This document shows positions 44,448 through 53,507 of a DNA stretch of 64,000 nt, one piece after another (position 1 is the stretch's first letter; the number at the start of each line of letters is the position of its first letter). Source of the stretch: Cytobacillus depressus (GTDB lineage: Bacteria > Bacillota > Bacilli > Bacillales > Cytobacillaceae); NCBI RefSeq assembly GCF_008923245.1, contig NZ_WBOS01000003.1:248001-312000 (forward strand), read 5' to 3'. The notes under the pieces were generated by a model that searched no databases, was not told the DNA's origin, and saw nothing but the letters and a program-made list of their open reading frames with translations. Made by a program: the position numbers and the translations under genes.

Positions 44448-44644
44448 GTTTCTTCTCCTCCCTTATTCTTGGGGTCAAGTTTATAAACGATAGCCATAAT
44501 TCCTGATGTAAGAAAGACCCACAGAACAAGATAAAAGAGGATGAAAGGCATCCCTAACACATAAGGTGTTACTTTATTGGCGAAAGCAATTCCGCCGAAT
44601 ATTCCGATAAAGGGGATTAAAGCAACGAAGTGATGCAGTTTCAT
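44444..44644 (-). CDS. DUF3311 small membrane protein
   Basis: A 66-aa protein with two hydrophobic helices (about 6-24 and 29-53) and a charged tail, KLDPKNKGGEE. It matches the DUF3311 pattern, which usually precedes a sodium:solute symporter and overlaps it, as here. A small accessory subunit of the symporter is likely. Confidence 0.85.
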   Translation of the reverse strand: MKLHHFVALIPFIGIFGGIAFANKVTPYVLGMPFILFYLVLWVFLTSGIMAIVYKLDPKNKGGEET

Positions 44645-44664
44645 AGTTGAACCTCCAATTCTTA

Positions 44665-44820
44665 AGATGATTTAGATGGGTTATTGGTAAAACGTTGAAA
44701 GTTGTCCAATAAACCAAGTAATTTGGACAGGCTATTAGAAAAAGCCTGAAACCTGTCCAGTAAGCCAAGTAATTTGGACAAGTTATTGGTAAAATCCCAA
44801 AACCTGTCCAATCTCCTGTC
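44665..44820. repeat. 51-bp-period GGACA/TGTCC repeat, short array
   Basis: TGTCC recurs at 44703, 44754 and 44805, exactly 51 bp apart. Each unit holds TTGGACA about 20 bases later, and a half unit precedes the first. Period and layout equal the long array at 60315. It separates the M20 gene from the DUF3311 gene. Confidence 0.8.
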
Positions 44821-44825
44821 ATTTC

Positions 44826-46004
44826 TTACCCTAAAAATTTAAATGTCGCATGGAGGAAAGTTTTAACACCGATTTCCAATGCGTCTTCATCAATCGTAAA
44901 GCGGGCGTGATGGTGAGGATACGTAATGCCTTTTTCCTCATTGCCAGCTCCAACGTAGAAATAGCAGCCAGGTGCTTTTTCCATGAAGGCAGAGAAATCT
45001 TCTCCCCCCATATTTGGTCTCATCATATCAATCGCTACCTCGCCGAATACTTCACGAACGGTTTCTTCAACGACACTTGTTACTTCTTCATGATTAATAA
45101 CTGGACGATAGCCAAATTGATATTTGAAGTCATAAGAAGCTTCATGCGCTTCCGTGATTCCTTTCACAATGCGTTCCATTTTTCCAGGAATGGATTCACG
45201 AAGATTTGGATCAAAGCTGCGGACTGTTCCGCAAATCTGAACGGATCCAGGAATGACGTTATGTGTCGTTCCGCCGATAAATTGTGTGACCGAAATAACT
45301 AGGTTATCAAGCGGGTCAGTATTTCGAGAGACGATATGCTGAAGATTCGTTACCACTTGAGCGGCGATTGCGATCGAATCAATCGTTTGATGGGGCAATG
45401 CGGCATGTCCGCCTCTGCCGTTCACCGTGATCCAGAACGTGTCAGGTGCAGCCATCATTGGCCCATACACAATGCCGACTTTCCCGAATTCGAGTGGAGA
45501 CCAAAGATGAGTGCCGATAACAAGATCAACGCCATCCATCACTCCAGCTTCCACCATTTCGTCAGCCCCGCCTGGGAAAAGCTCCTCTGCATGCTGGAAA
45601 AGGAAACGGACTTCTCCTTTTATTTGGTCTTGCAATCCAGAAAGAATCTTAGCTGTTCCGAGCAGCATCGCCGTATGTCCATCATGACCGCAAGCATGCA
45701 TAACACCTGGATTTTTTGAAGCAAATTCAAATGTATTTTCCTCTTGAATCGGCAAAGCATCCATGTCTGCGCGAATTGCCAATGTTTTTCCCGGCTGAGC
45801 ACCGATCAGGCGTGCCATTACACTTGTTTTCGTCGGACGAGAAAGCTCCAAATTGCCGAACGACTCTAACGTTTCATATACATATTGAGCTGTTTTTTCT
45901 TCGTGAAAAGAAAGCTCTGGATGTTGATGCAAATGTCTTCTCCAAGAAATTACCTGTTCCTTTAAGTCACCTGCTAATTGATTTAAATTTGTATTTACAC
46001 TCAT
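44826..46004 (-). CDS. M20 family amidohydrolase (N-acyl-amino acid amidohydrolase type)
   Basis: A 392-aa M20D enzyme. RRHLHQHPELSFHEEKTAQYV is near residues 22-42. The metal-binding Cys and His lie in VMHACGHDGHTAML (about 99-112), the catalytic glutamates in FLFQHAEELFPGGADEM and a further His in HPH..AL-type lid sequence (RGGHAALPHQTIDSI). Near the end, MGGEDFSAFMEKAPGCYFYVG is the usual metal site. It probably forms one operon with DUF3311 and the sodium symporter. It is divergent from a GAF/PucR-type regulator. Confidence 0.92.
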   Translation of the reverse strand: MSVNTNLNQLAGDLKEQVISWRRHLHQHPELSFHEEKTAQYVYETLESFGNLELSRPTKTSVMARLIGAQPGKTLAIRADMDALPIQEENTFEFASKNPGVMHACGHDGHTAMLLGTAKILSGLQDQIKGEVRFLFQHAEELFPGGADEMVEAGVMDGVDLVIGTHLWSPLEFGKVGIVYGPMMAAPDTFWITVNGRGGHAALPHQTIDSIAIAAQVVTNLQHIVSRNTDPLDNLVISVTQFIGGTTHNVIPGSVQICGTVRSFDPNLRESIPGKMERIVKGITEAHEASYDFKYQFGYRPVINHEEVTSVVEETVREVFGEVAIDMMRPNMGGEDFSAFMEKAPGCYFYVGAGNEEKGITYPHHHARFTIDEDALEIGVKTFLHATFKFLG

Positions 46005-46020
46005 TCATTACAACTCCTAT

Positions 46021-46050
46021 TTGAAGCAAAGGGACGTTTCTTCTGCTTCC
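46021..46050. repeat. Short GAAGCAAAGGGACG hairpin repeat
   Basis: GAAGCAAAGGGACGTTTCTTCTGCTTC lies directly upstream of the M20 start region. Small member of the GGGACGGT family. Confidence 0.5.
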
Positions 46051-46220
46051 TATTTAACCGTTTTGCTAAATAAATTCCTTGTATTTGCAATTATAAAACT
46101 TATCGGAAAATATAATATGTCCTTTTCAACAAAAATTTCACCAAACAACTTGTGAAAAACTACAAAAAAAGACTCGTTTCTATCTAAATCCTTAGCAAAA
46201 TACACATTTTTTCAATATAA

Positions 46221-46237
46221 TTTGTTAAAATAACAAA
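46221..46237. promoter_or_regulatory. Palindrome upstream of the PucR-type regulator
   Basis: TTTGTTA-AAA-TAACAAA is a perfect palindrome 29 bp before the regulator start, in the divergent spacer. Possible operator. Confidence 0.45.
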
Positions 46238-46265
46238 AACTTCGACAAAAAGGGAGAGGTGAGCA

Positions 46266-48098
46266 TTGAAAGAAACGTTAACTCATCGGCAGCTTCAATC
46301 ATTAATACATGTTTCCAATGTGTTGAATTCGTCCCTCGACATTGATACGATTATTCATTCAATCATGGTCCAAACCGTTTCCGTCATTGATGCGGCCAAC
46401 GGTGGGGTTTTATTGCTCTATGATGAAAAACAAGGGCGCTTAATTCCGAAAACAGAGAGCAATGTCAATGGGGAAATGATTAGTCAAGTGCGGCTGAAGC
46501 CTGGTGAATCTATGTCTGGCAAAGCTTTTTCAGCGGGGAAATGTTTAATTTTCCGCAATAGAGCAGAAGTGGAAAAAGCGACTGCGGATCTATCCGAAGA
46601 AAACCTTCATTATATGCTAGAGGCCATTCCAAACTTGCCGTATTCTTCGATTGCTGCTCCAATTTTTCTAAAAGGGAATTGCATCGGTGTTATTACACTG
46701 GATTCATTTGAACCTTCGCTCGAATTTACTTTAGAAGATATCCATCTTTTAACAGCGATTGCTCATCAAGCGGCAGTAGCGATTGAGAAGGCAAAGCTTT
46801 ATCATGAGCAGGAAGAAGCTGTAAAGCAGCTTGAATATTTGAATGACATGATCTCTAAACAGAATCATATGCTCTCCCGTTCGGTTGATATTCATAAAAG
46901 ACTTGCCAATCTTGTGCTTCACGGAGAAGGGCTCGATTCAATTATCGCCTACTTACATGAGAAGACAGGCCATACCGTTTTGTTATTTGATGATCTTGGA
47001 GAAATGATTTCCTATGCCTACTCCCATCATATTGACAAAGAGGATTTGTTATTGATTCGGAAAAAGGCGCAGGAATCGATGCATTCACTGAAAACGGTTC
47101 ACACTTTAATAGAAGCGGATTTGCGGGAGAATCCATTTTTAACGATCTTGCCGATTGGGGCAAAGCCAACGCTTTTTGGCACACTTATTATTGCTGCCCC
47201 TGAAGAAATTCGCGATGTGGATGTGGCGGCATTAGAGCACGCATGTACAGTTATTTCGCTTGAAATGGTGAAGGAGCAGGCGATTTTTGATGCACAGGAA
47301 AGGATAAATGGGGAATTTATTGATGTTTTATTATCGGGGAAAATGAATAATTCCATTTTGCAAAAGGCAAAACAGATGAATTTTGACCCGATGGCTGACT
47401 ATTTGACGCTTATCATAAGAATGGACGAATTGGATCAAAAGCATAAGCGGAACAGCATTATTCGCCATCTCGTTCAATTATCGAATCGGCTGTTTGTAAA
47501 TAATCAGTTAAATGGCATTACGGTCGGCGGTCATGATCAAATTGTGCTTCTTTTAACCTTTCAGCAAAAGGTATCCAATACTTATGCGTTCCATCAAGTT
47601 AAACAGCTCGTTTCAAACTTTCAACAGGAAATTCATTTAAAAAATTGGGGAACGACCATTTCCATTGGAATTGGACGAATTCATTCGACCTTATTGAAGG
47701 CAACGAAATCGATAGAGGAAGCGTCAAAATGTCTGCAATTCCTTCATAGTTATGGGAAAAAAGGGGAAGTCATCAGCTTTAAAGACCTCGGTGTCCAAAG
47801 GCTCCTTTTCCAAAATTCCGAAGAGGATCTCCTGGATTTCCTCGACGATGCCATTGGTCCGCTGATCGCTTATGACCAAACCCGAAAAGGCGAACTGCTC
47901 CCGTCGCTTTTCGCCTATCTCGAACACAATCAAAATGCCAAAGAAGCGGCCGAAGCAATCCATGTTCACACCAACACATTAACCTATCGCTTAAAGAGAA
48001 TCGAAGAAATTCTTTCAATCAGCCTATCTGATAGCCAGCAGTTTCTAAATATTCATTTGGCTGTGAGTTTGTATCCGTTTTTGAAGGGTAAGAAATAG
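46266..48098 (+). CDS. GAF-domain PucR/CdaR-type transcriptional regulator
   Basis: A 610-aa protein. A GAF domain spans roughly residues 10-180 (NSSLDIDTIIHSIMVQTVSVIDAANGGVLLLYD), then a coiled linker near 180-205. A CdaR/PucR middle region follows (about 380-510; IGRIHSTLLKATKSIEEASKCL) and a C-terminal PucR HTH (about 545-605; AKEAAEAIHVHTNTLTYRLKRIEEIL). The start is TTG behind GGGAGAGGTGAG. Regulation of the divergent M20/DUF3311/symporter operon is likely. Confidence 0.87.
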   Translation: MKETLTHRQLQSLIHVSNVLNSSLDIDTIIHSIMVQTVSVIDAANGGVLLLYDEKQGRLIPKTESNVNGEMISQVRLKPGESMSGKAFSAGKCLIFRNRAEVEKATADLSEENLHYMLEAIPNLPYSSIAAPIFLKGNCIGVITLDSFEPSLEFTLEDIHLLTAIAHQAAVAIEKAKLYHEQEEAVKQLEYLNDMISKQNHMLSRSVDIHKRLANLVLHGEGLDSIIAYLHEKTGHTVLLFDDLGEMISYAYSHHIDKEDLLLIRKKAQESMHSLKTVHTLIEADLRENPFLTILPIGAKPTLFGTLIIAAPEEIRDVDVAALEHACTVISLEMVKEQAIFDAQERINGEFIDVLLSGKMNNSILQKAKQMNFDPMADYLTLIIRMDELDQKHKRNSIIRHLVQLSNRLFVNNQLNGITVGGHDQIVLLLTFQQKVSNTYAFHQVKQLVSNFQQEIHLKNWGTTISIGIGRIHSTLLKATKSIEEASKCLQFLHSYGKKGEVISFKDLGVQRLLFQNSEEDLLDFLDDAIGPLIAYDQTRKGELLPSLFAYLEHNQNAKEAAEAIHVHTNTLTYRLKRIEEILSISLSDSQQFLNIHLAVSLYPFLKGKK

Positions 48099-48152
48099 GG
48101 TGTCAGACACCGTCCGTGGACAAATAAGTATTTAATCTACTGAGGGTGTACA
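48099..48152 (+). repeat. GGTGTCAGACACC/GTGGACA repeat
   Basis: GGTGTCAGACACCGTCCGTGGACAAAT followed by GGGTGTACA. It starts at the base after the regulator stop codon. Confidence 0.8.
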
Positions 48153-48268
48153 TTGTTAGGGGGCCGAAGTGAATTTAATGGGGTAAAAACCAATAAATGT
48201 GAGATTGTGAGTGCTTTTTTAGAGTTTGTCATACTGGAATGGAATGGTCACTTTTTAAAAATAGAAAA

Positions 48269-48300
48269 GCTCTACAGAGAGCTTCTTCTCTCCATAGAGC
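48269..48300. terminator. Terminator-like hairpin between convergent genes
   Basis: GCTCTA..GAGAG and CTCTC..TAGAGC form a two-part stem between the regulator and the carboxypeptidase gene. No long T run, so weak. Confidence 0.5.
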
Positions 48301-48359
48301 CTTCGATTCCGTTATATCCAAAAAATATCAAGTCATGTTACTTATCAGAGGATATCCCA

Positions 48360-49814
48360 TCATACATCGGGTTGTGTTTGTTCATCAGCTGGCAAGGTAT
48401 CTTCGTCTTTAGCTGGTGGCGGCTCAACCTCTTTGATAGGCGGTGAGATGATATAAACTGTGCTTGTTGCCCCATCCCAACTTACATAGGCACCGAGGGC
48501 TTCGGACACCGCACGCAGTGGAATTAATGTTCGATTGTTGATTACTTGTGGAGCAACACCAAGGGTAATTGATTTACCATCAACCAACATTAATTTAGAA
48601 CCAACTTTTAACTCAATATTGGTTGAGCCACTTTTTGCACGAATTGTATTTGTTGCTTGTATCCATTCAACTGTGGCGCCAAGATGTTCAAACACTCCTC
48701 TAATAGGTACGAGAGTACTTCCATCCATTAACAAAGCGGATTGGTCAAATTTGATTAACTGAGAGTCGATGTTCACACTGACTTCTTTAGGTTTTGGTTT
48801 TCCGCCTCTTGCAAGATACAGCTTGTTGCTCTCGCTCGCTGCGTATAATCCCATATATTTATTCTGATTCCAAATTCGGTCAAATTCCGATAATGGGACA
48901 TTCGTGTCTCCTGCATATCGACCTAATTCAGGAGTAACACCCGGCCTTTTATATTTAGCAACAAACCAGTCAGCATAACCTCCGCCTGCCGGATAAGGGC
49001 CAGGCTTAACAAGACTATAACCAGTAAGCTGGCTAATCTTCTTTGCTTGTGCATAATTTCTTTCGTAAACCCGTTTGTGGTGGTAATTCCAATAAAGAAT
49101 TTCACCACTTGTGTGATAGGATATGGTCATTTCAGGATCTATTTCTTTTGTGAATTTTACGAGAGCTTTTACCTCAGAAGCTTGCTCCGGGGCACTTCCC
49201 TTATAGTTTTTCCAGCTTGGAGAGCTTGCATTGTTTTTGATATTGGCCCAATCCACATTATATTGGCGGTTTAGATCAATACCCTTTCCATTCGCTTTCC
49301 ATCTTTTAAAATTGGTACTGCCCATATTCATTTTTATTAATGAGCTATGGACATCCTTTGGAAATTTGCTCAGTCCAGATTGCTGCAATGTCACCCCATC
49401 TGGATTCACCATCGGAACAAACCAAATCGTAGTATTCCCCAATAAATCTTTTACATTGTAACCCCCATAGGTTTGATTTCCTTCATACATTTTTACATAT
49501 TGCTCCAGCATATACATATTTAAGTTTGTAGAAATCCATTCGCGAGCATGATGGGAGCCGTTAATGAAAAGGTTCGCATCTCCAGTTCCTAGTGAAACGG
49601 CATAGATTGGTCTTCCGTATTCGCTGCTTCCAATTGTTTTATAACTAATCAAATGAGGGTATCGAGCGGCTAAAGCTTCAATATCCCGAACCATGACCTC
49701 GTATGTATAGATTTGTTTTGGATTGACAATATTTGCAGCCTGGCTTTCAGAGGGATTGACGATAAAAATAACGATAATAATAGCAAAAGAAATTAACAGT
49801 TTCTGAAACTTCAC
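48360..49814 (-). CDS. Secreted M14 zinc carboxypeptidase with stalk domains
   Basis: A 484-aa exported peptidase. Signal peptide 1-27 (ends SQAA); M14 domain about 35-320 with zinc ligands in NGSHHAREWIS and SYHTSGEILYWNY and the catalytic glutamate in GVTPELGRYAG. Two copper amine oxidase-like stalk repeats follow (about 330-460; LMDGSTLVPIRGVFEHLGATVEW and VINNRTLIPLRAVSEALGAYVSW). It ends in a short Pro/Glu/Asp tail. The start is GTG behind AAGGAGTGATGAA. Likely a wall-associated peptidase acting on peptidoglycan peptides or gamma-glutamyl peptides. Confidence 0.9.
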   Translation of the reverse strand: MKFQKLLISFAIIIVIFIVNPSESQAANIVNPKQIYTYEVMVRDIEALAARYPHLISYKTIGSSEYGRPIYAVSLGTGDANLFINGSHHAREWISTNLNMYMLEQYVKMYEGNQTYGGYNVKDLLGNTTIWFVPMVNPDGVTLQQSGLSKFPKDVHSSLIKMNMGSTNFKRWKANGKGIDLNRQYNVDWANIKNNASSPSWKNYKGSAPEQASEVKALVKFTKEIDPEMTISYHTSGEILYWNYHHKRVYERNYAQAKKISQLTGYSLVKPGPYPAGGGYADWFVAKYKRPGVTPELGRYAGDTNVPLSEFDRIWNQNKYMGLYAASESNKLYLARGGKPKPKEVSVNIDSQLIKFDQSALLMDGSTLVPIRGVFEHLGATVEWIQATNTIRAKSGSTNIELKVGSKLMLVDGKSITLGVAPQVINNRTLIPLRAVSEALGAYVSWDGATSTVYIISPPIKEVEPPPAKDEDTLPADEQTQPDV

Positions 49815-50171
49815 TTCATCACTCCTTAATAAATGAATCTAGTAGTCTAATAATATTTTTAAAGCAAAAAACCCTTTCCTATATTCCCATAATTTACGAG
49901 AAAAGTATAGAGGGGTGTCAGACACCCGCCGTGGACAAATGAGGGGTTTTTCCGCCGGGAATGGACAATCTTGAAGTAGGTGGAGAGAAGGAAGGCATAC
50001 CAATAGGGTTCAGACACCTTTTGTCCGGATTACTTAGGAGCTAAGTAGTATTATCACTTATGCATTCGCTGCATAAGAATAAAGGTGAAAGCAAAAATCA
50101 CCTTCTTAGGGAGGAGAAAGAGATTTTTGTATAGTATTAGATATGTAGTCACTGAAACGAGGTGTAGCCGT
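49815..50171. other. 357-bp intergenic region with one repeat
   Basis: It contains the GGTGTCAGACACC/GTGGACA element (49913-49971) and a degraded GTTCAGACACC piece near 50010. The rest holds promoter-like AT-rich DNA before the carboxypeptidase gene. No gene seen. Confidence 0.55.
49913..49971 (+). repeat. GGTGTCAGACACC/GTGGACA repeat
   Basis: GGTGTCAGACACCCGCCGTGGACAAAT, then a T-rich stretch and GGGAATGGACA. The layout is the same as at 48099 and 62953. Confidence 0.8.
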
Positions 50172-51317
50172 ATGGAAAAGATCGTGAAGTTTTTAAAAGA
50201 AAAAGAATCAGAGATGGTAGATTTATTAAAGCAATTCGTTGAAATGGAATCACCCTCACAGGAAAAGGAAATGGTAGACAGGCTCGGTGAAAAGATTAGG
50301 GAAACTTTTATCCGATATGTAGGGGGCAAGATTGCGATTATTGAAAATGCGCATGCAGGGAATCATCTTCGCGCAGAGTTTGGTGAAGGTGATGAACAAA
50401 TTCTTTTATTAATGCATATGGATACGGTTTGGCCAAAGGGAACCGTTGACACGATGCCATTTTGCATCGATGGGGACAAAGTGTTCGGACCAGGGACTTT
50501 TGATATGAAAGGGGGCATTGTTCAGGGGATCTTCGCTCTACATGCCTTACGTGAGATGGGGGTATCCTTGAATACGAAAGTCGTCGTGCTTATCACGTCC
50601 GATGAAGAGAGCGGCAGTGAAACTTCGAGATCTTTAATCGAAGAGGAAGCGAAAAAGAGTAAGTACGTTTTAGTTCTAGAATCAGCCAGCTCTACATCAG
50701 GAAAATTAAAAACATCACGAAAAGGCGTTGGCATGTTTCATATTAAGCTAACTGGCCGTGCCGCGCATTCCGGAATAGAACCTGAGAAGGGGATTAGCGC
50801 CATTGAAGAGCTTGCGCGGATTATCCTATATTTACATAGTTTATCAGATGTAAATAAGGGCATTACCTTAAATGTAGGAGTCATAAATGGCGGAAGCGCA
50901 TCCAATGTCATAGCAGCCGAAGCTGAAGCAGAGGTAGATTTACGTGTAACGAATCAGTCACAGTTTGATGCGATTCTTCCTTTCATTTCAAACCTACAGC
51001 CATCTAAAGAGGGGCTTACGATTGATGTGACAGGGGGCATAAACAGACCTCCTCTTGAAAAAACAGCAGAAATCAAAAAGATGTTTCAGTTAGCCAAGGA
51101 GTTTTCTAAAACTTATTTAGATTTCGATTTAGAAGAAGAAATGAGCGGTGGAGGCAGTGACGGAAGCTTTGCCTCACAGTTTGCCCCAACTCTTGATGGC
51201 TTAGGTCCTGTCGGGGATGGTGCCCATGCAGGGCATGAACATTTACTAATTTCTCAAATGCCTGTTCGGAGTGCGTTGGTGGCTTTATTGATTTTGGGAT
51301 TAGGGAAAAAGCTATAA
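50172..51317 (+). CDS. M20 family metallopeptidase (carboxypeptidase G2-like)
   Basis: About 381 aa from ATG 50172; the frame runs 29 codons further upstream without support. Zinc ligands are visible in LLLMHMDTVWPKGT and GPGTFDMKGGIV. The catalytic glutamate lies in ITSDEESGSETSR and the dimerisation-domain histidine in GRAAHSGIEPEKGISA. GGGSDGSFASQF is near the end, with a final histidine in AGHEHLLISQM. This is the glutamate carboxypeptidase (CPG2/ArgE) group, which releases C-terminal glutamate from folate-like or acyl compounds. Confidence 0.9.
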   Translation: MEKIVKFLKEKESEMVDLLKQFVEMESPSQEKEMVDRLGEKIRETFIRYVGGKIAIIENAHAGNHLRAEFGEGDEQILLLMHMDTVWPKGTVDTMPFCIDGDKVFGPGTFDMKGGIVQGIFALHALREMGVSLNTKVVVLITSDEESGSETSRSLIEEEAKKSKYVLVLESASSTSGKLKTSRKGVGMFHIKLTGRAAHSGIEPEKGISAIEELARIILYLHSLSDVNKGITLNVGVINGGSASNVIAAEAEAEVDLRVTNQSQFDAILPFISNLQPSKEGLTIDVTGGINRPPLEKTAEIKKMFQLAKEFSKTYLDFDLEEEMSGGGSDGSFASQFAPTLDGLGPVGDGAHAGHEHLLISQMPVRSALVALLILGLGKKL

Positions 51318-51321
51318 AACA

Positions 51322-51392
51322 AGGGGGGGGCGGTTCTTTTGCTTCGTGCTTCATCTAATTTATAGAGAAGCACGAGAACCGTCCCCGTGCTT
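51322..51392. repeat. GGACGGTTCT hairpin repeat at the 3' end of hom
   Basis: GGGCGGTTCTTTTGCTTCGTGCTTC pairs with GAAGCACGAGAACCGTCCCCGTGC. The right arm is shared in sequence with the flank of the hom pseudogene at 6957-7009. Confidence 0.75.
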
Positions 51393-51395
51393 TTC

Positions 51396-52601
51396 TTAAT
51401 TTAAAACCGCTCCTCTAAACGCCACATCCCCAAGAATTTGATAGGCATGAACATTTGGCAAATGAATCGCATATTTAGTCTCTTCCGGTGCTCGAACGAT
51501 TAACACATTCGGATGAATTCTATCAATCACTTCAATAGGGGTAGGCAGAATCGAGGCATTCACGTCACCGCCGATCGCCCAAAAGGAAAGAGTGGAAGCA
51601 TCATTTCCTTCTGGCTTTTGTTTGGGAAATGCCTCAGGTAAGTTCTTTCTATTAATATGTGCTAAGTCCTCGATCACCGCGCTTGCAGTCGGAAGCATGC
51701 CTGCACCTGGACCTTGAAGACTGATATTCCCAACAATATCCCCGTCAATGGAAACAGCATTTTGGACACCCTCCACATGGTAAAAGGGATGCTGTACATT
51801 CACAAGCACAGGCTTTACGGTGCATTGAATACCACTAACAGTTCGTTCAATCGAAGCGACATGCTTAAATCGAAAACCTAATGATGAAAAGATTTCGACT
51901 TGTTCCGGGGTGATACCACGAATGCCTTCTCTGATTGATTCATCCCAATTCGGTGCCTCGCCAAATGCAAGCTCACTTAAGATCACTGCTTTGTAGAAGG
52001 CATCATAGCCGTCCACATCATTAGTCGGATCGGCTTCGGCATAGCCCTTTTCCTGAGCAAGCTTCAATGCTGACGCAAATGGTAAGTTTTCTTCTCTCAT
52101 TTTTGTCAAAATAAAATTAGAAGTTCCGTTAAGAATGCCCTGGACTTTGTCTACGTTGTTGACATTTAGCAATTGTTTTATTGTTTGAATAACAGGAATT
52201 CCGCCAGCGACCGTTGCTTCAAAGCCAAGCGAAACACCATTTTCACTTGCTAACTGTTTTAATTGTCCCCCATGATGGGCAAACATTTCCTTGTTAGCCG
52301 TAATAACATGGCAGCCCCGTTTAATCGCCTGCTGCAAGTAGGTAAAGCATGGGTCTGTTCCAACGATGGCATCAATCACAACATCCAATTGGTCAAGAGT
52401 AATTATTTTTTCGAAATCATCTGTTAAAAGAACATCTTCATCCGGCTTGGTGTGCTTATTTATATTTTTCACAAGAATCCCAACGATTTTCACTTCTTTT
52501 CCAAGAAGAGCCTGAAGCTTCTTCTGATGTGATTGAACGGTCTGATACACACCCTTCCCAACCGTACCGTATCCCAATAATGCAATATGAATGGCTGACA
52601 T
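51396..52601 (-). CDS. hom: Homoserine dehydrogenase (SAM-riboswitch controlled)
   Basis: A 401-aa NAD(P)-dependent homoserine dehydrogenase. The N-terminal Rossmann fold reads IALLGYGTVGKGVY (residues 5-18). The catalytic domain has ITANKEMFAHHG, TVAGGIPVI, ILNGTSNFILTKM and AEADPTNDVDGYDA. It is shorter than the common ACT-containing Bacillus enzyme of about 430 aa, and its C-terminal part (about 245-401) is divergent. It makes homoserine for methionine/threonine; control by a SAM riboswitch points to the methionine branch. AGGAGGA precedes the ATG. Confidence 0.92.
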   Translation of the reverse strand: MSAIHIALLGYGTVGKGVYQTVQSHQKKLQALLGKEVKIVGILVKNINKHTKPDEDVLLTDDFEKIITLDQLDVVIDAIVGTDPCFTYLQQAIKRGCHVITANKEMFAHHGGQLKQLASENGVSLGFEATVAGGIPVIQTIKQLLNVNNVDKVQGILNGTSNFILTKMREENLPFASALKLAQEKGYAEADPTNDVDGYDAFYKAVILSELAFGEAPNWDESIREGIRGITPEQVEIFSSLGFRFKHVASIERTVSGIQCTVKPVLVNVQHPFYHVEGVQNAVSIDGDIVGNISLQGPGAGMLPTASAVIEDLAHINRKNLPEAFPKQKPEGNDASTLSFWAIGGDVNASILPTPIEVIDRIHPNVLIVRAPEETKYAIHLPNVHAYQILGDVAFRGAVLN

Positions 52602-52669
52602 GTTTTCATTCCTCCTGTTATTTTGTTAGTCAATTTGTTTTGAACAAGGCTATGGCCACAGGTGAAAAA

Positions 52670-52848
52670 ATAAAAAACCCCCTCTGCATATAAGACAGAA
52701 GGGGAGCAAGAAAAACATAACATTATCCGTTCCACCTTCTCATCTTCGGAATTGTGATTATTCCTCTGAAATTGGCACCGTGCATTTGAATGCTGGTTGC
52801 CGAGGCTTCGCAGGGTCAGTCCCTCCACCTCTCTTGATAAGAAGATTA
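52670..52848 (-). promoter_or_regulatory. SAM-I (S-box) riboswitch with terminator
   Basis: The aptamer (52732-52848) shows the S-box hallmarks in order on the minus strand: CTTATCAAGAGAGGTGGAGG, then GACTGACCCT, GAAGCCTCGGCAACC, CGGTGCCAATTTC and GATGAGAAGG, the last pairing with the first strand as P1. A rho-independent terminator follows (52670-52707: CCCCTTCTG against CAGAGGGGG and a T run). It should switch off hom transcription when SAM is plentiful. Confidence 0.93.
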
Positions 52849-53076
52849 GCAATTATGAAATTATTTATAATCATAACTATTTTGAAGGGCTACGTCAATA
52901 CAATAGTTGGTTTTGTTTGGCAATCGTAAAAGCTTCGTGCTAGTTTGCTTGACTCTTAAGTTTTTACTATAAGGGCCTATTTTTAATTGCCTTACAGCCT
53001 ATGGAATTTTCCTTAGTAAATACAGCTGCAATTGGCATACTAATAACGCATGAACACAACAATGGAGGTGACCTTC

Positions 53077-53220
53077 ATGGATGAAAGACCGATCGAAATT
53101 ACAGGGGACCAACTCGACGAGCGAAACACAATAACAGGTCCAGACGAAGACAAGGCTTCGTTCCCAAGACGCCCGAAAAAAGTAAAAATTCAAAAGGAAA
53201 ATTCGCATTCTAGACAATAG
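53077..53220 (+). CDS. 47-aa hydrophilic small protein, unknown
   Basis: ATG behind a clean GGAGGTG six bases upstream. The 47-residue product starts MDERPIEITGDQLDERN and is acidic at the N-terminus and basic at the C-terminus (FPRRPKKVKIQKENSHSRQ). No hydrophobic segment and no known motif. A proper terminator follows at 53309, supporting a real transcript. Confidence 0.6.
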   Translation: MDERPIEITGDQLDERNTITGPDEDKASFPRRPKKVKIQKENSHSRQ

Positions 53221-53308
53221 GTATCGGATTGGATATTTGATGAGTGGCTCTTAGCAGGAAATTTAATTAGCAAAGACTGCTTGGGAATAAACATTTTCCT
53301 CCAAAAAC

Positions 53309-53345
53309 AACTGCCCGCTAGATGGATCAGGGCAGTTATTTTATT
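53309..53345 (+). terminator. Rho-independent terminator after the 47-aa ORF
   Basis: AACTGCCC (53309-53316) pairs with GGGCAGTT (53330-53337), followed by ATTTTATTT. Confidence 0.8.
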
Positions 53346-53507
53346 TCTGCTAAATTCAGTAAACAAAGTTGTGAATGACCTATAAAATTATTAAATTGAA
53401 AAACTGTCTCTCTGTTTTTATCGTGCCATGCTTCCCATGTCCCTAGAAGGAAAACATGGTAAAATATAGGTTGTGATTGATCATACATGACGAGAGGGGG
53501 AACTATT

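Noticed and set aside
44574..44822. 82-codon minus-strand frame over the short 51-bp array
   Set aside because: It is a translation of the repeat overlapping the DUF3311 gene; no ribosome binding site.
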